Positions 1 to 7,821 of a stretch of 64,000 nucleotides of DNA are shown piece after piece. The stretch's first letter is position 1, and each line of letters opens with the position of its first letter. The stretch spans positions 110,968-174,967 of the forward strand of contig JAFQCT010000004.1 in NCBI GenBank assembly GCA_017399405.1, written 5' to 3'. The DNA comes from Clostridia bacterium. Lineage in GTDB: Bacteria; Bacillota; Clostridia; Oscillospirales; Acutalibacteraceae. The notes below the pieces were generated by a model. The model made no database searches. It was not told the DNA's origin and saw only the letters and a program-made list of their open reading frames with translations. The position numbers and the translations under genes are program-made.

Positions 1-2
1 TT

Positions 3-431
3 ATACACCTTGTTTATGAGATTGTCCGTGAGGCAGGTCTTCGAATGCCAAAAACCGTGGGTCACGCAATATCTATTGTCGGTGCGTTGGTAATTGGTGA
101 ATCAGCGGTGACAGCGGGAATAGTGTCAGCACCTATGATAATTGTAGTTGGACTTACTGCGGTCAGTTCTTTTGTGGTTTCAACTCTTTATGAGCCTGTT
201 GCGGTGTTGCGTTTTGCGTTTATTATAATTGGCGGACTTTCAGGACTTTACGGAATAATGTTAAGTTTCGCAGTAGTGCTTATAAACGCGTCTGCAATAA
301 ACCCTTATGGCGTACCGTTTACTTCACCAATGTCACCGACAAAACTTGGAGCGTGGCGTGATTTTATACTTCGTTCAGATTGGCGAAAAATGGGTAAACG
401 ACAGATGCTTATAGACAAAATGGAGAAATAA
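3..431 (+). CDS. GerA-family spore germination protein, C-terminal part (5' end outside window)
   Basis: This is the C-terminal end of a GerA-type subunit of a germinant receptor, an inner-membrane complex of the spore that senses nutrients. The frame is open from the first bases of the window, so the start lies upstream. The visible residues include the family's conserved stretch EIVREAGLRMPKTVGHAISI followed by VGALVIGESAV, then hydrophobic membrane segments and a basic cytoplasmic tail ending in DKMEK. The stop is one base before the next start (gerB), so the genes are an operon in the usual A-B-C order. The germinant cannot be told from sequence. The family call is secure; the full length is unknown. 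Confidence 0.9.
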   Translation: MHLVYEIVREAGLRMPKTVGHAISIVGALVIGESAVTAGIVSAPMIIVVGLTAVSSFVVSTLYEPVAVLRFAFIIIGGLSGLYGIMLSFAVVLINASAINPYGVPFTSPMSPTKLGAWRDFILRSDWRKMGKRQMLIDKMEK

Positions 432-432
432 A

Positions 433-1512
433 ATGATAACTAAAGGAAGAATCAGTGCTTTTCAGTTTTATGTAATGTTGTTTTTAAGCCGAACGCTAAC
501 AACTGTCACATATATTTCGTCATACACAAAAGATGTGCGACTTTCCGATATGCTTGTGCAACCAATATTCAGAATAATATTTGGCATTATCATTATGATT
601 CCTGTGTATTTACTTTATAAAAAATATGAGAATAAAAATCTTATTGATATAGCAAATGAACGGTCACAGGGATTTTCAAAAGTACTGTCAATATTTTATG
701 TAATCGTATTTTTCTATTTTACGGTGGTTACAATTGCAAGACTTGATGTATTTACGGGTACAGTTGTATTTCCCGAAACAAATGTAAATTTTATGATTAT
801 ATTTGTAATAATCTTTTGCTGTTACGGTGCGTATTTAGGTTTTGAAGCATTAGGACGAAGCTCAGTATTGTCGGCAATACTTGTAATTCCTGCTATCATT
901 TTTATTTTGTGTGCATTGGCAAATAAAGTTGATTTATTAAACCTTTCACCCGTATTTTATAACGGAGTAACACCTGTAATTAAAACTGCAATTGATTCAG
1001 TAGGACAAACGGTAGAATATGCCATAATTGCAATAGCCTTGCCAAAAGTCAGCGGTAAAATTACTAAAGGGTTTTTTGTGTGGATTTTTTCACAGACCTT
1101 GTTAATGGCAATACTGTTTTTCTTTGCAGGTGCAGTTATGGGTAATTTTGCAAGTACTCAGTTGTTCCCGTTTCACACATTGGCTTCTCTTGCCGAGTTT
1201 GCTATGTTTGACCGACTTGACGCAATCTTTACAAGCGTGTGGATTATGTGTGCTTTTATTAAAGCATCTTTGCTTATTTTCTTGCAGGCAGATATTCTAA
1301 GTAAAGCATTCCCGAAAGTCAGAAAAACAAGTTTTCTTGTGATAATAGGTGTGTTATCGATTATTGCTAACTTGTTTGTAGCAGGTGAAATTGAAAGATT
1401 TTCAATAATTGACAATTCAATTATTAAAATAATTGTAACGGGAATTACAGTTATAATTATTCCGATTATAGTGTTGATTTTGCAAGAAAGGAGAGCATTA
1501 AAAAATGCGTAG
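433..1512 (+). CDS. GerB-family germination permease (endospore germination receptor B subunit)
   Basis: The 359-residue polytopic membrane protein has about ten hydrophobic segments and resembles the amino acid/polyamine/organocation permease fold used by GerB subunits, which probably bind the germinant. It opens with the family-like ITKGRISAFQFYVMLFLSR and has the normal GerB length. It starts one base after the gerA stop and its end overlaps the start of the gerC-like gene by 8 bases, so translation is probably coupled. Such operons are normally transcribed in the forespore, but no promoter is visible because the operon begins outside the window. Confidence 0.88.
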   Translation: MITKGRISAFQFYVMLFLSRTLTTVTYISSYTKDVRLSDMLVQPIFRIIFGIIIMIPVYLLYKKYENKNLIDIANERSQGFSKVLSIFYVIVFFYFTVVTIARLDVFTGTVVFPETNVNFMIIFVIIFCCYGAYLGFEALGRSSVLSAILVIPAIIFILCALANKVDLLNLSPVFYNGVTPVIKTAIDSVGQTVEYAIIAIALPKVSGKITKGFFVWIFSQTLLMAILFFFAGAVMGNFASTQLFPFHTLASLAEFAMFDRLDAIFTSVWIMCAFIKASLLIFLQADILSKAFPKVRKTSFLVIIGVLSIIANLFVAGEIERFSIIDNSIIKIIVTGITVIIIPIIVLILQERRALKNA

Positions 1513-2656
1513 AGGATTGATTATAATACTTGCCATAATTCTTGCACTTTTCACATTCAGCGAAAATGAAATTTATAAAAAGGATATCCGTAACCGTCTT
1601 GTTATTCAGGGTATTGGTATTGATTTAGAAGAAGATGGCACATATACTGTCACTTTACAGGCAATTGACACTAATTCGTCAGAAGCCTCGTCTGCTGACG
1701 GTGCATCTCAACCACCGTTAAAATCTTATAAATTGACGGGGGAAACAGTTTATACCGCAATAAAATCTGTTACTGAAAAAGAGGGGAAAATACCTTTATA
1801 CTCACAAAATCGAATAATTTTAATTGGTAAAAGCATAACAAAAGAAAATATGAACGATGTTATTGACTTTTTTGTGCGAGATGTAGAAGTAGGCGGTACG
1901 GTTTATATTGCGGCTGCAGAAAAAACTGCCGGAGAAATTCTTACAGCCAAAAATGGTAAAGAACTAATAAGTGCACAAACTCTTGAAAACAGTATTGAGT
2001 CTTATGAATATGACGCAAAGATTTTTGCAACCGAACTTTATGAACTTATAAACCGATACAATTCAGGTTCAAAAGATTTTGCATTGCCGCTTTTTTCACT
2101 ACAAGAAAACGGTGAAGAAAAATCTGCCGAAATTGTTGGCACAGCACTTTTTGACAATACAGAATACCGAGAAGTAATCTCAAAAAACGAGACCATATAT
2201 CTTAATGTGTTATCAGATGAAGTTTACAATACTGCAATTGCATTTGACGGTGGCAAGGGCACAAAAGTTTCTCTTAACATTGTAAAATCAAAAACAAAAA
2301 GGAAAGTTACACTCACAAAAGATGTTCCTACTTTCAAAATTCAGGTGTATATGGACGCAGATATTGCAGAAATCAGTGGTGGTGTTTCAAGTGCTATGAC
2401 AGTAAAACAGATTGAAGAAATCAAGAAAAAAGGCGAAGAATATGTTGAAAAAAGCATAAACGCTACAATAAATTCGTTATATCATAAGCACAATAGTGAT
2501 GCTTGTGGTCTTGGACGATTATTATATATTTTTGAAAAAGATTTTTATCGCAAAAACGAAAAAAATATCGACTCCGTACTGAAAAACAGTTTGTACGAAG
2601 TCGATGTTCAGTTAAATATAAGGCGAATTGGTCACGAATATTTAAGCGATTATTGA
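1505..2656 (+). CDS. GerC-family (Ger(x)C) germination protein lacking a lipobox cysteine
   Basis: A 383-residue GerC-family protein follows GerB, as in standard receptor operons. GerC subunits are normally lipoproteins anchored through an N-terminal cysteine. Here the N-terminus is a hydrophobic segment (MRRGLIIILAIILALFTFSE) followed by the family's conserved LVIQGIGIDLEEDG, and there is no cysteine where the lipobox Cys should be. The protein may therefore be held by an uncleaved signal anchor. A long mixed alpha/beta extracytoplasmic domain follows. Its last 7 bases overlap the 3' end of the convergent minus-strand gene. Family assignment is good from order, length and motifs; the anchoring is inference. 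Confidence 0.85.
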   Translation: MRRGLIIILAIILALFTFSENEIYKKDIRNRLVIQGIGIDLEEDGTYTVTLQAIDTNSSEASSADGASQPPLKSYKLTGETVYTAIKSVTEKEGKIPLYSQNRIILIGKSITKENMNDVIDFFVRDVEVGGTVYIAAAEKTAGEILTAKNGKELISAQTLENSIESYEYDAKIFATELYELINRYNSGSKDFALPLFSLQENGEEKSAEIVGTALFDNTEYREVISKNETIYLNVLSDEVYNTAIAFDGGKGTKVSLNIVKSKTKRKVTLTKDVPTFKIQVYMDADIAEISGGVSSAMTVKQIEEIKKKGEEYVEKSINATINSLYHKHNSDACGLGRLLYIFEKDFYRKNEKNIDSVLKNSLYEVDVQLNIRRIGHEYLSDY

Positions 2657-4881
2657 TTTCTTTCAATAGTGTCGCAGAATTTGCGATATTCAAGAGGATA
2701 ACTGAAATAATAACCTTGTACTATATCGCATTTCTGTGACTTGATATATTCATACTGCTCGGCTGTTTCAATACCCTCAGCAATAATTGTAATATCAAGT
2801 TTTTTAGTCATATCAATAACACATTCAATAATATTGCGTCCTCTTGGATGCTCATAGTCATCAATAAATGATTTATCAAGTTTCAATGCATCAATAGGCA
2901 TTGATTTAAGAAGCATAAGTGATGAATATCCCGTACCAAAGTCATCAAGCAAAATCTTGAACCCTGCTTTGTGAAGTCTTCTTAAAAGTCGCAAGAAACT
3001 TCTTTGATTGTTGTGAAGAGTAGTTTCTGTAATTTCAAGATGAATGTGTGAAATGTCAGCACCAGTTTCTTCAATAATACCTAAATATGTTTCAATAAGT
3101 TTAGGGTCGTGAAGTGTTTGTTGAGAAAGATTTACGGAAATATCAATAGGCTCAAAACCTCTTTGAATTAAATCTTGTTGAGCAACACAAGCCCTGTGGA
3201 ATACAAATCGGTCAATATCTTTAATAAATCCTCTTTCTTCTGCAATAGGAATAAATTCTGATGGCGGTACATAAGTGCCATCTTCTCGTTTCCATCTTAC
3301 AAGCATTTCAGCAGCACAGATTTTACCGGTTTCGGTATTATACTGTGGTTGAAGCACTACTGAAAGTTCATTGTTTCTGATTGCGTGTGCAAGTTCGTCA
3401 GAGAAAAGTTTTTTGCGAGTTAAGTCACGCTTGATTTTACCTGTGTAAACTGCAATTGTTGACTCGCTATCACCTTTAACAAGGGATTTTGCCATAACCG
3501 CACAGTTCTGCATTTTCTGAATATCAATATTTTTCTCTGTTACATAATAAACGCCTATACTTGGCACAAGAATATAGTTTGACATATTCTTATCGTTAAA
3601 TGTGCGACAATCAGCACAGAACTTTTCGAGTCGTTTGTTAAGTTCTTCTTCACTTGAATAACGAAGATAAACTGCAAATCTGTCAGCCGCAATTCGACCT
3701 ACAAACTCGTTATCTTTAAGCATTTTTCGCCATAAAGTATCTATGTGTTTAATGGTCTTATTACCCATTTCATAACCATAATAGTCGTTTACAAGCTTGA
3801 AATTATCAAGGTCCATAACCACATAAGCGGCTTTTTGATTTTTGCTTAACTGTTTCTTTACATCAAGACAGAACTTTGCGTAAGAAGCACCGCCTGTAAG
3901 ACTATCTGTATAAAGAACTTTGTCAAGTTCTTCTTTTTTACGACGCTCTGACGATACTGCGTAAATAGTAAACAGAATAAACACGGTTACAAGGAAGAAT
4001 GTCATTATACCAACATAAGAAAGTGCGGTGTTTCTGTTTTCAGTAACAGCACTTGTTGGTATAACGCTGAAAAGATACCAATCATTGAAATTGAGTGGTG
4101 CATAGTAAAGGTAAAAATCCGTATTCTGTGAGGAGAATAAAACGCCTGTTTCGCCGTTTTTCATATCTTCCTGAATATCTAAAATTCTGCTACCTTGATA
4201 TTTTTCATCAAGAGGAAGTGTATAGAAAACATTGTCAATATTTCTGAACTTTTCGTTGGGGTGAGTGCTCATAATATTGTTGCCCTCATAGTCAACAACA
4301 AAGAAAAACTCACTTTTATTGAAAGCACTTGACTCAAAGTTTGCCATAATCTGGTCTATGGTGAATACAAGGAAGAAAACCGCTTTTGTTTCGCCTTCGT
4401 GTTTTAACGGAATGTGCATAACAAAAACTTCGTCACCGTCAATACTTTCGTTTGTTTTCATTCTGCAAACAATAAAACCATCTTTTTCTACACATTCTTT
4501 GATATGCTCGTCGTGTGCAAGGTCTATTGATTTACCGTCAGATGTATATGCCTTACCGTCAAGAGTTGCAATACCGTAACGCTTGTAATGGTCGTTTTTG
4601 GGAATGTCACCAATACTGTTTATTGCAGCTTTTGGATTGTCAAGTTTTGTTGTATCAACAGCGTTGGCAAAATAATAGAGATAAGATGCTTGTTCCTGAA
4701 ATTTGAAACCAACTGATTCACCGTTTTTTGCAGAGATTTCTTTTAAGAAGTCCTGATTTTGATTATCAAGTTCATTTGTAAGGAATAAAGGGAATGCAAT
4801 AATAATGGCGATTGCGAAAATGCCCAAAAAGACAAGGACAAAAAAACGAGCAATAGCTGAATCTTTTTTCAATTTTTCCAC
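2650..4881 (-). CDS. Membrane cyclic-di-GMP phosphodiesterase (Cache sensor, degenerate GGDEF, EAL)
   Basis: The 743-residue protein has an N-terminal membrane segment (about residues 13-35), a periplasmic-type double-Cache-like sensor (about 36-285), a second membrane segment (about 288-312), a GGDEF domain and a C-terminal EAL domain. The GGDEF signature is replaced by A398-A-D-R-F402, so cyclase activity is unlikely. The EAL motif is E525-M-L, and the other catalytic signatures are present (SVNLSQ, EITETTL, DDFGTGYSS, LKLDKSF, AEGIE), so it should hydrolyse c-di-GMP. The degenerate GGDEF may bind GTP and act as a regulatory input, as in other tandem proteins. It is a lone gene convergent with gerC. 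The sensor ligand is unknown. Confidence 0.88.
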   Translation of the reverse strand: MEKLKKDSAIARFFVLVFLGIFAIAIIIAFPLFLTNELDNQNQDFLKEISAKNGESVGFKFQEQASYLYYFANAVDTTKLDNPKAAINSIGDIPKNDHYKRYGIATLDGKAYTSDGKSIDLAHDEHIKECVEKDGFIVCRMKTNESIDGDEVFVMHIPLKHEGETKAVFFLVFTIDQIMANFESSAFNKSEFFFVVDYEGNNIMSTHPNEKFRNIDNVFYTLPLDEKYQGSRILDIQEDMKNGETGVLFSSQNTDFYLYYAPLNFNDWYLFSVIPTSAVTENRNTALSYVGIMTFFLVTVFILFTIYAVSSERRKKEELDKVLYTDSLTGGASYAKFCLDVKKQLSKNQKAAYVVMDLDNFKLVNDYYGYEMGNKTIKHIDTLWRKMLKDNEFVGRIAADRFAVYLRYSSEEELNKRLEKFCADCRTFNDKNMSNYILVPSIGVYYVTEKNIDIQKMQNCAVMAKSLVKGDSESTIAVYTGKIKRDLTRKKLFSDELAHAIRNNELSVVLQPQYNTETGKICAAEMLVRWKREDGTYVPPSEFIPIAEERGFIKDIDRFVFHRACVAQQDLIQRGFEPIDISVNLSQQTLHDPKLIETYLGIIEETGADISHIHLEITETTLHNNQRSFLRLLRRLHKAGFKILLDDFGTGYSSLMLLKSMPIDALKLDKSFIDDYEHPRGRNIIECVIDMTKKLDITIIAEGIETAEQYEYIKSQKCDIVQGYYFSYPLEYRKFCDTIERNQ

Positions 4882-4969
4882 TCCTCAAAATATACTGATT
4901 TAATTATAACAATTCATAAAAGAAAAAGAAATAGTAAATATGTATAAAACCTTGTGATTTTTTATTGCA

Positions 4970-5005
4970 AAATCCCCAACTGTAAATTGACAGTAAAGGG
5001 GATTT
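4970..5005. repeat. Inverted repeat between two minus-strand genes
   Basis: An 8-base stem (AAATCCCC with GGGGATTT) encloses a second stem (ACTGT with ACAGT). It lies downstream of the anchored-protein gene and upstream of the phosphodiesterase gene. Neither strand has a clear T-run after it, so it is either a weak terminator or a structured spacer. Confidence 0.4.
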
Positions 5006-5026
5006 GTTGAGATGCCTTAATATAAG

Positions 5027-5051
5027 AACCCACTCTCATTGAGAGTGGGTT
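5027..5051 (-). terminator. Hairpin after the anchored-protein gene
   Basis: A perfect 11-bp stem (AACCCACTCTC with GAGAGTGGGTT) with a 3-base loop begins 4 bases after the stop codon of the minus-strand gene at 5056-5775. The T-run on its plus-strand side comes from that gene's lysine-rich C-terminal codons. On the minus strand there is no strong U-tract, so efficiency is uncertain. Confidence 0.45.
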
Positions 5052-5055
5052 TTCA

Positions 5056-5775
5056 TTATTTTTTTCTATTCTTTTTTCTTTCTTGAATAATAGGCTTAAA
5101 AACAACAACTAATACCGTAAATGCAAAACCAATAGTAAAAAATAGTTCCAAGAGTGTTCTTGTGGTCTGTAACCTATTAATGTCATACAGAATTGTTTCG
5201 TTGTTATTTTTGTCGATTTTTATAAGTTGAGAGTGGTTGTTGTCAACTTGAAGTAAATTCAGTATGCCCATATCGTTTTGAATTTTATATCTAATATTTT
5301 TAATGGATACTTCCTCTTTATCGAATAAAGAGTTTATCAACCTATTATTTTCAGCAGTAAGAGGAACTCGATAGAATTCCGCCCATTGTCCGTTGATGTC
5401 TAACTTTGCATAAATGTCACTACGAACAAAAAATACCATTATGTCATTCCCTGACCATTCACAAGCAACAGTACCGTAGGCATTAAAAGAAAAACCATAT
5501 TGAAACTCAAAATCAGAGTTGTAAACACAAACAGCATATTCATCTGAACGATTGAATAACAGAAGTATCATTTCATCTTCATTAACATCAAAACTTTGTA
5601 TAGGATTAGTCCAATCCAAATTTTCAATTTTTTTAACAGGAACATTTTTAATAATTGTTGCTTGTTCTTCCTCGGTTAATGGGTCAACAATAAAGGGTGT
5701 TGGTGCGGCAAAGGTTGTTATGCTCATACTAATTATTACAGTAAAAGCTATAATTAAACTCAATACATTCTTCAT
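5056..5775 (-). CDS. Secreted, C-terminally membrane-anchored protein of unknown function
   Basis: I do not recognise the family. The 239-residue protein has a signal peptide (hydrophobic to about residue 22, likely cut after TTFA), an extracytoplasmic domain rich in short beta-strand-like segments (for example NEDEMILLLFN and YAVCVYNSDFEFQYGF), one C-terminal membrane segment (about 207-227) and a lysine-rich cytoplasmic tail. This is the topology of a sortase-independent type I membrane protein; the strand pattern could be a small beta-propeller or sandwich. It has its own promoter and AGGAGG-like ribosome binding site (GGAGGGTCT before ATG). It is not clearly linked to its neighbours. Confidence 0.65.
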   Translation of the reverse strand: MKNVLSLIIAFTVIISMSITTFAAPTPFIVDPLTEEEQATIIKNVPVKKIENLDWTNPIQSFDVNEDEMILLLFNRSDEYAVCVYNSDFEFQYGFSFNAYGTVACEWSGNDIMVFFVRSDIYAKLDINGQWAEFYRVPLTAENNRLINSLFDKEEVSIKNIRYKIQNDMGILNLLQVDNNHSQLIKIDKNNNETILYDINRLQTTRTLLELFFTIGFAFTVLVVVFKPIIQERKKNRKK

Positions 5776-5804
5776 TTTAGACCCTCCAATGATATTTTTG
5801 TTTT

Positions 5805-5833
5805 ATTTTACCATAAATAAATTATTTTTTCAA
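5805..5833 (-). promoter_or_regulatory. Sigma-A-type promoter of the anchored-protein gene
   Basis: Read on the minus strand: TTGAAA (5828-5833), 17-base spacer, TAAAAT (5805-5810), about 30 bases ahead of the start codon at 5775. Confidence 0.55.
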
Positions 5834-5871
5834 TGTTTCAACACTTAAAATACCCTTCTACAACTTGTATT

Positions 5872-5899
5872 TTGCCTTGTTTTGTTGTAATATTATGAT
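5872..5899 (+). promoter_or_regulatory. Promoter of the phosphohexomutase operon
   Basis: TTGCCT (5872-5877), 16-base spacer, TATGAT (5894-5899). The implied transcription start near 5906 leaves no room for a ribosome binding site before the ATG at 5908, which supports the ATG at 5932. Confidence 0.55.
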
Positions 5900-5931
5900 A
5901 TGAAATAATGCCCGAAAAGGAGCTTGATAAT

Positions 5932-7572
5932 ATGACAATTAAAGAAAAATTTGATTTGTGGTGTAGTTTTGACAAAGAAACTAAAAAAGAACTTCTCGCA
6001 ATTACAGATGAAAAAGAAATTGAAGACAGATTTTATAAAGATTTAGAGTTCGGTACAGGTGGGCTTCGCGGAATTATGGGTGCGGGTCCTAACCGTATGA
6101 ATAAATATACAATTGCAAAGGCAACAAAAGGATATGCCGATTACCTTAAAAGTCATTTTGACGGTGAAATAAGCGTTGCTATTGCTTACGATTCAAGAAA
6201 TAACTCGCAGTATTTTTCACAGGTGGCAGCAGGTGTATTGGCCGCAAATGGTATTAAAGTTTATATCTATAACACTCTTATGCCAACGCCCGTACTTTCA
6301 TTTACTGCAAAGTATTTAGGTTGTAATGGCGGTATTGTACTTACTGCAAGCCACAACCCAAAAGAGTATAACGGATACAAAATTTACGATGAAAAAGGTT
6401 GTCAGTTAGTACCACAGTTTGCAAGTCAGGTAATCACATTTGTAAACGCGGTTGAGGATTTGCAGTCCGTTGAAATTATGGATTTTGATGCAGGTGTTGA
6501 AGACGGAGTAATCACGGTTATAGGTGATGATGTTCTTGACGCTTTCTTAAAAGAGGTTAAAAAACAGTCAATTTACGAAGAAAAATCAGACCTTAAAATT
6601 GTTTATACCGCTTTGCACGGTACAGGTAATATCCCCGTAAGAAAAGCACTTGAAAATATGAATGTTTCAATAGTAAAATCACAGGAATTGCCTGACGGTA
6701 ATTTTAGCACAGTCCGTTCACCAAATCCCGAAGAAAAGGATGCTCTTACTCTCGGCATTGAGCAAGCAAAACTTGAAAATGCAGATTTAGTGCTTGGTAC
6801 TGACCCTGACTGTGACCGCGTTGGTACTGCAGTTTTACACAATGGTGAATATGTGCTTATGACAGGTAATCAGATTGGTGCTTTGCTTGTTGATTTTGTG
6901 CTTTCTCATAAAAAAGACACATTAAGCGAAAAATCAACACTTGTAAAGACAATTGTTACAAGTGAAGTCGGTGCAGATATTGCAAGAAGTTATGGACTCA
7001 ATATTGTTGATACTCTTACAGGCTTTAAGTATATAGGTGAACAGATTGGCAAGTATGAAATAAATGGTGACCGCGAATTTGTAATCGGTTACGAAGAATC
7101 TTATGGTTATCTTGTTGGTACTCACGCAAGAGATAAAGACGCGGTTGTTTCATCAATGCTTATTTGTCAAATGGCAGCATACCACAAGAATAATGGCAGA
7201 ACACTTGTTGATGCCCTTAATAATATTTATGCAAAGTTTGGCTTTTATCTTGATGCACTTGATACTTTCGTACTTAAAGGTAAAGATGGTGCAGAGAAAA
7301 TTCAAAGCATTATGACAAATATGCGTGAAAACGGTAAATCATTATTTAACAATATTAAAGCTGTTCTTGACTACTCAAAAGGCATTGACGATTTACCAAA
7401 AGAAAATGTGCTTAAATATACATTTACAGACGGTAGTTGGATTGCAGTAAGACCATCAGGCACAGAGCCAAAACTTAAAGTGTATTACTCAATGTGTGGC
7501 GAAACAAAAGAAATCGCAAACGACAAATTAGAAAATATCCGCACTATTCTTAAAGAGCAAATTGAGGGTTAA
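5932..7572 (+). CDS. Phosphoglucomutase/phosphomannomutase (alpha-D-phosphohexomutase family)
   Basis: This cytosolic enzyme interconverts hexose 1- and 6-phosphates. All four family signatures are present: the phosphoserine loop TASHNP with S140, the metal loop D291-P-D-C-D-R, the sugar-binding GYEESYGYLVG, and the phosphate-binding RPSGTEPKLK starting at R507. Its 546 residues match bacterial PgcA-like enzymes. The frame is open from an ATG at 5908, but AAAGGAG at 5915-5921 sits at the right distance only for the ATG at 5932, so that start is preferred. It heads an operon with a NifU-domain gene (2 bases later) and an alpha-mannosidase, suggesting hexose-phosphate metabolism linked to mannoside use. 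Glucose versus mannose specificity cannot be read from sequence. Confidence 0.93.
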   Translation: MTIKEKFDLWCSFDKETKKELLAITDEKEIEDRFYKDLEFGTGGLRGIMGAGPNRMNKYTIAKATKGYADYLKSHFDGEISVAIAYDSRNNSQYFSQVAAGVLAANGIKVYIYNTLMPTPVLSFTAKYLGCNGGIVLTASHNPKEYNGYKIYDEKGCQLVPQFASQVITFVNAVEDLQSVEIMDFDAGVEDGVITVIGDDVLDAFLKEVKKQSIYEEKSDLKIVYTALHGTGNIPVRKALENMNVSIVKSQELPDGNFSTVRSPNPEEKDALTLGIEQAKLENADLVLGTDPDCDRVGTAVLHNGEYVLMTGNQIGALLVDFVLSHKKDTLSEKSTLVKTIVTSEVGADIARSYGLNIVDTLTGFKYIGEQIGKYEINGDREFVIGYEESYGYLVGTHARDKDAVVSSMLICQMAAYHKNNGRTLVDALNNIYAKFGFYLDALDTFVLKGKDGAEKIQSIMTNMRENGKSLFNNIKAVLDYSKGIDDLPKENVLKYTFTDGSWIAVRPSGTEPKLKVYYSMCGETKEIANDKLENIRTILKEQIEG

Positions 7573-7574
7573 AA

Positions 7575-7808
7575 ATGAAAGATTACATAAACAATATAAT
7601 TAAGCCTAAACTTCAGGGTGACGGTGGCGAAATTGATTTTGTATCTTATGAAAACGGTATTCTCACCGTGCTTTTGCAAGGTGAATGTTCAAAATGCTTA
7701 ATCGTTGACCGCTGTATCGCTTGGATTGAAAGCGAAGTTATGCGTGATATGGGCGAAAGCGTAAAAGTAGTGGCACAGAAGAAAAAACCATTTTTCTGGG
7801 ATAAATAA
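7575..7808 (+). CDS. Stand-alone NifU C-terminal-domain protein (Fe-S scaffold-like)
   Basis: The 77-residue protein is a single NifU-type domain: the family pattern IIKPKLQGDGGEIDFV is followed by GECSKC, the CxxC that binds a [4Fe-4S] cluster in NifU/NfuA proteins. The family usually delivers or assembles Fe-S clusters. A third cysteine (DRC) follows. The gene begins 2 bases after the phosphohexomutase stop and ends 13 bases before the alpha-mannosidase start, so it is co-transcribed with sugar enzymes that need no Fe-S cluster; the reason for this linkage is unknown. Confidence 0.8.
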   Translation: MKDYINNIIKPKLQGDGGEIDFVSYENGILTVLLQGECSKCLIVDRCIAWIESEVMRDMGESVKVVAQKKKPFFWDK

Positions 7809-7821
7809 GGCGGTGAAGTGA

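Noticed and set aside
4970-5005. Riboswitch upstream of the c-di-GMP phosphodiesterase
   Set aside because: The nested hairpin is simple, lacks conserved c-di-GMP-I/II riboswitch elements, and has no expression platform leading to the gene.
5027-5065. Plus-strand terminator (hairpin plus T-run) before the anchored-protein gene
   Set aside because: No plus-strand transcript is expected here, and the T-run is made of lysine codons of the minus-strand gene. Kept only as a weak minus-strand hairpin.
5908-5931. Longer start for the phosphohexomutase
   Set aside because: AAAGGAG would lie inside the coding region, and the promoter places the transcript start at about this codon.
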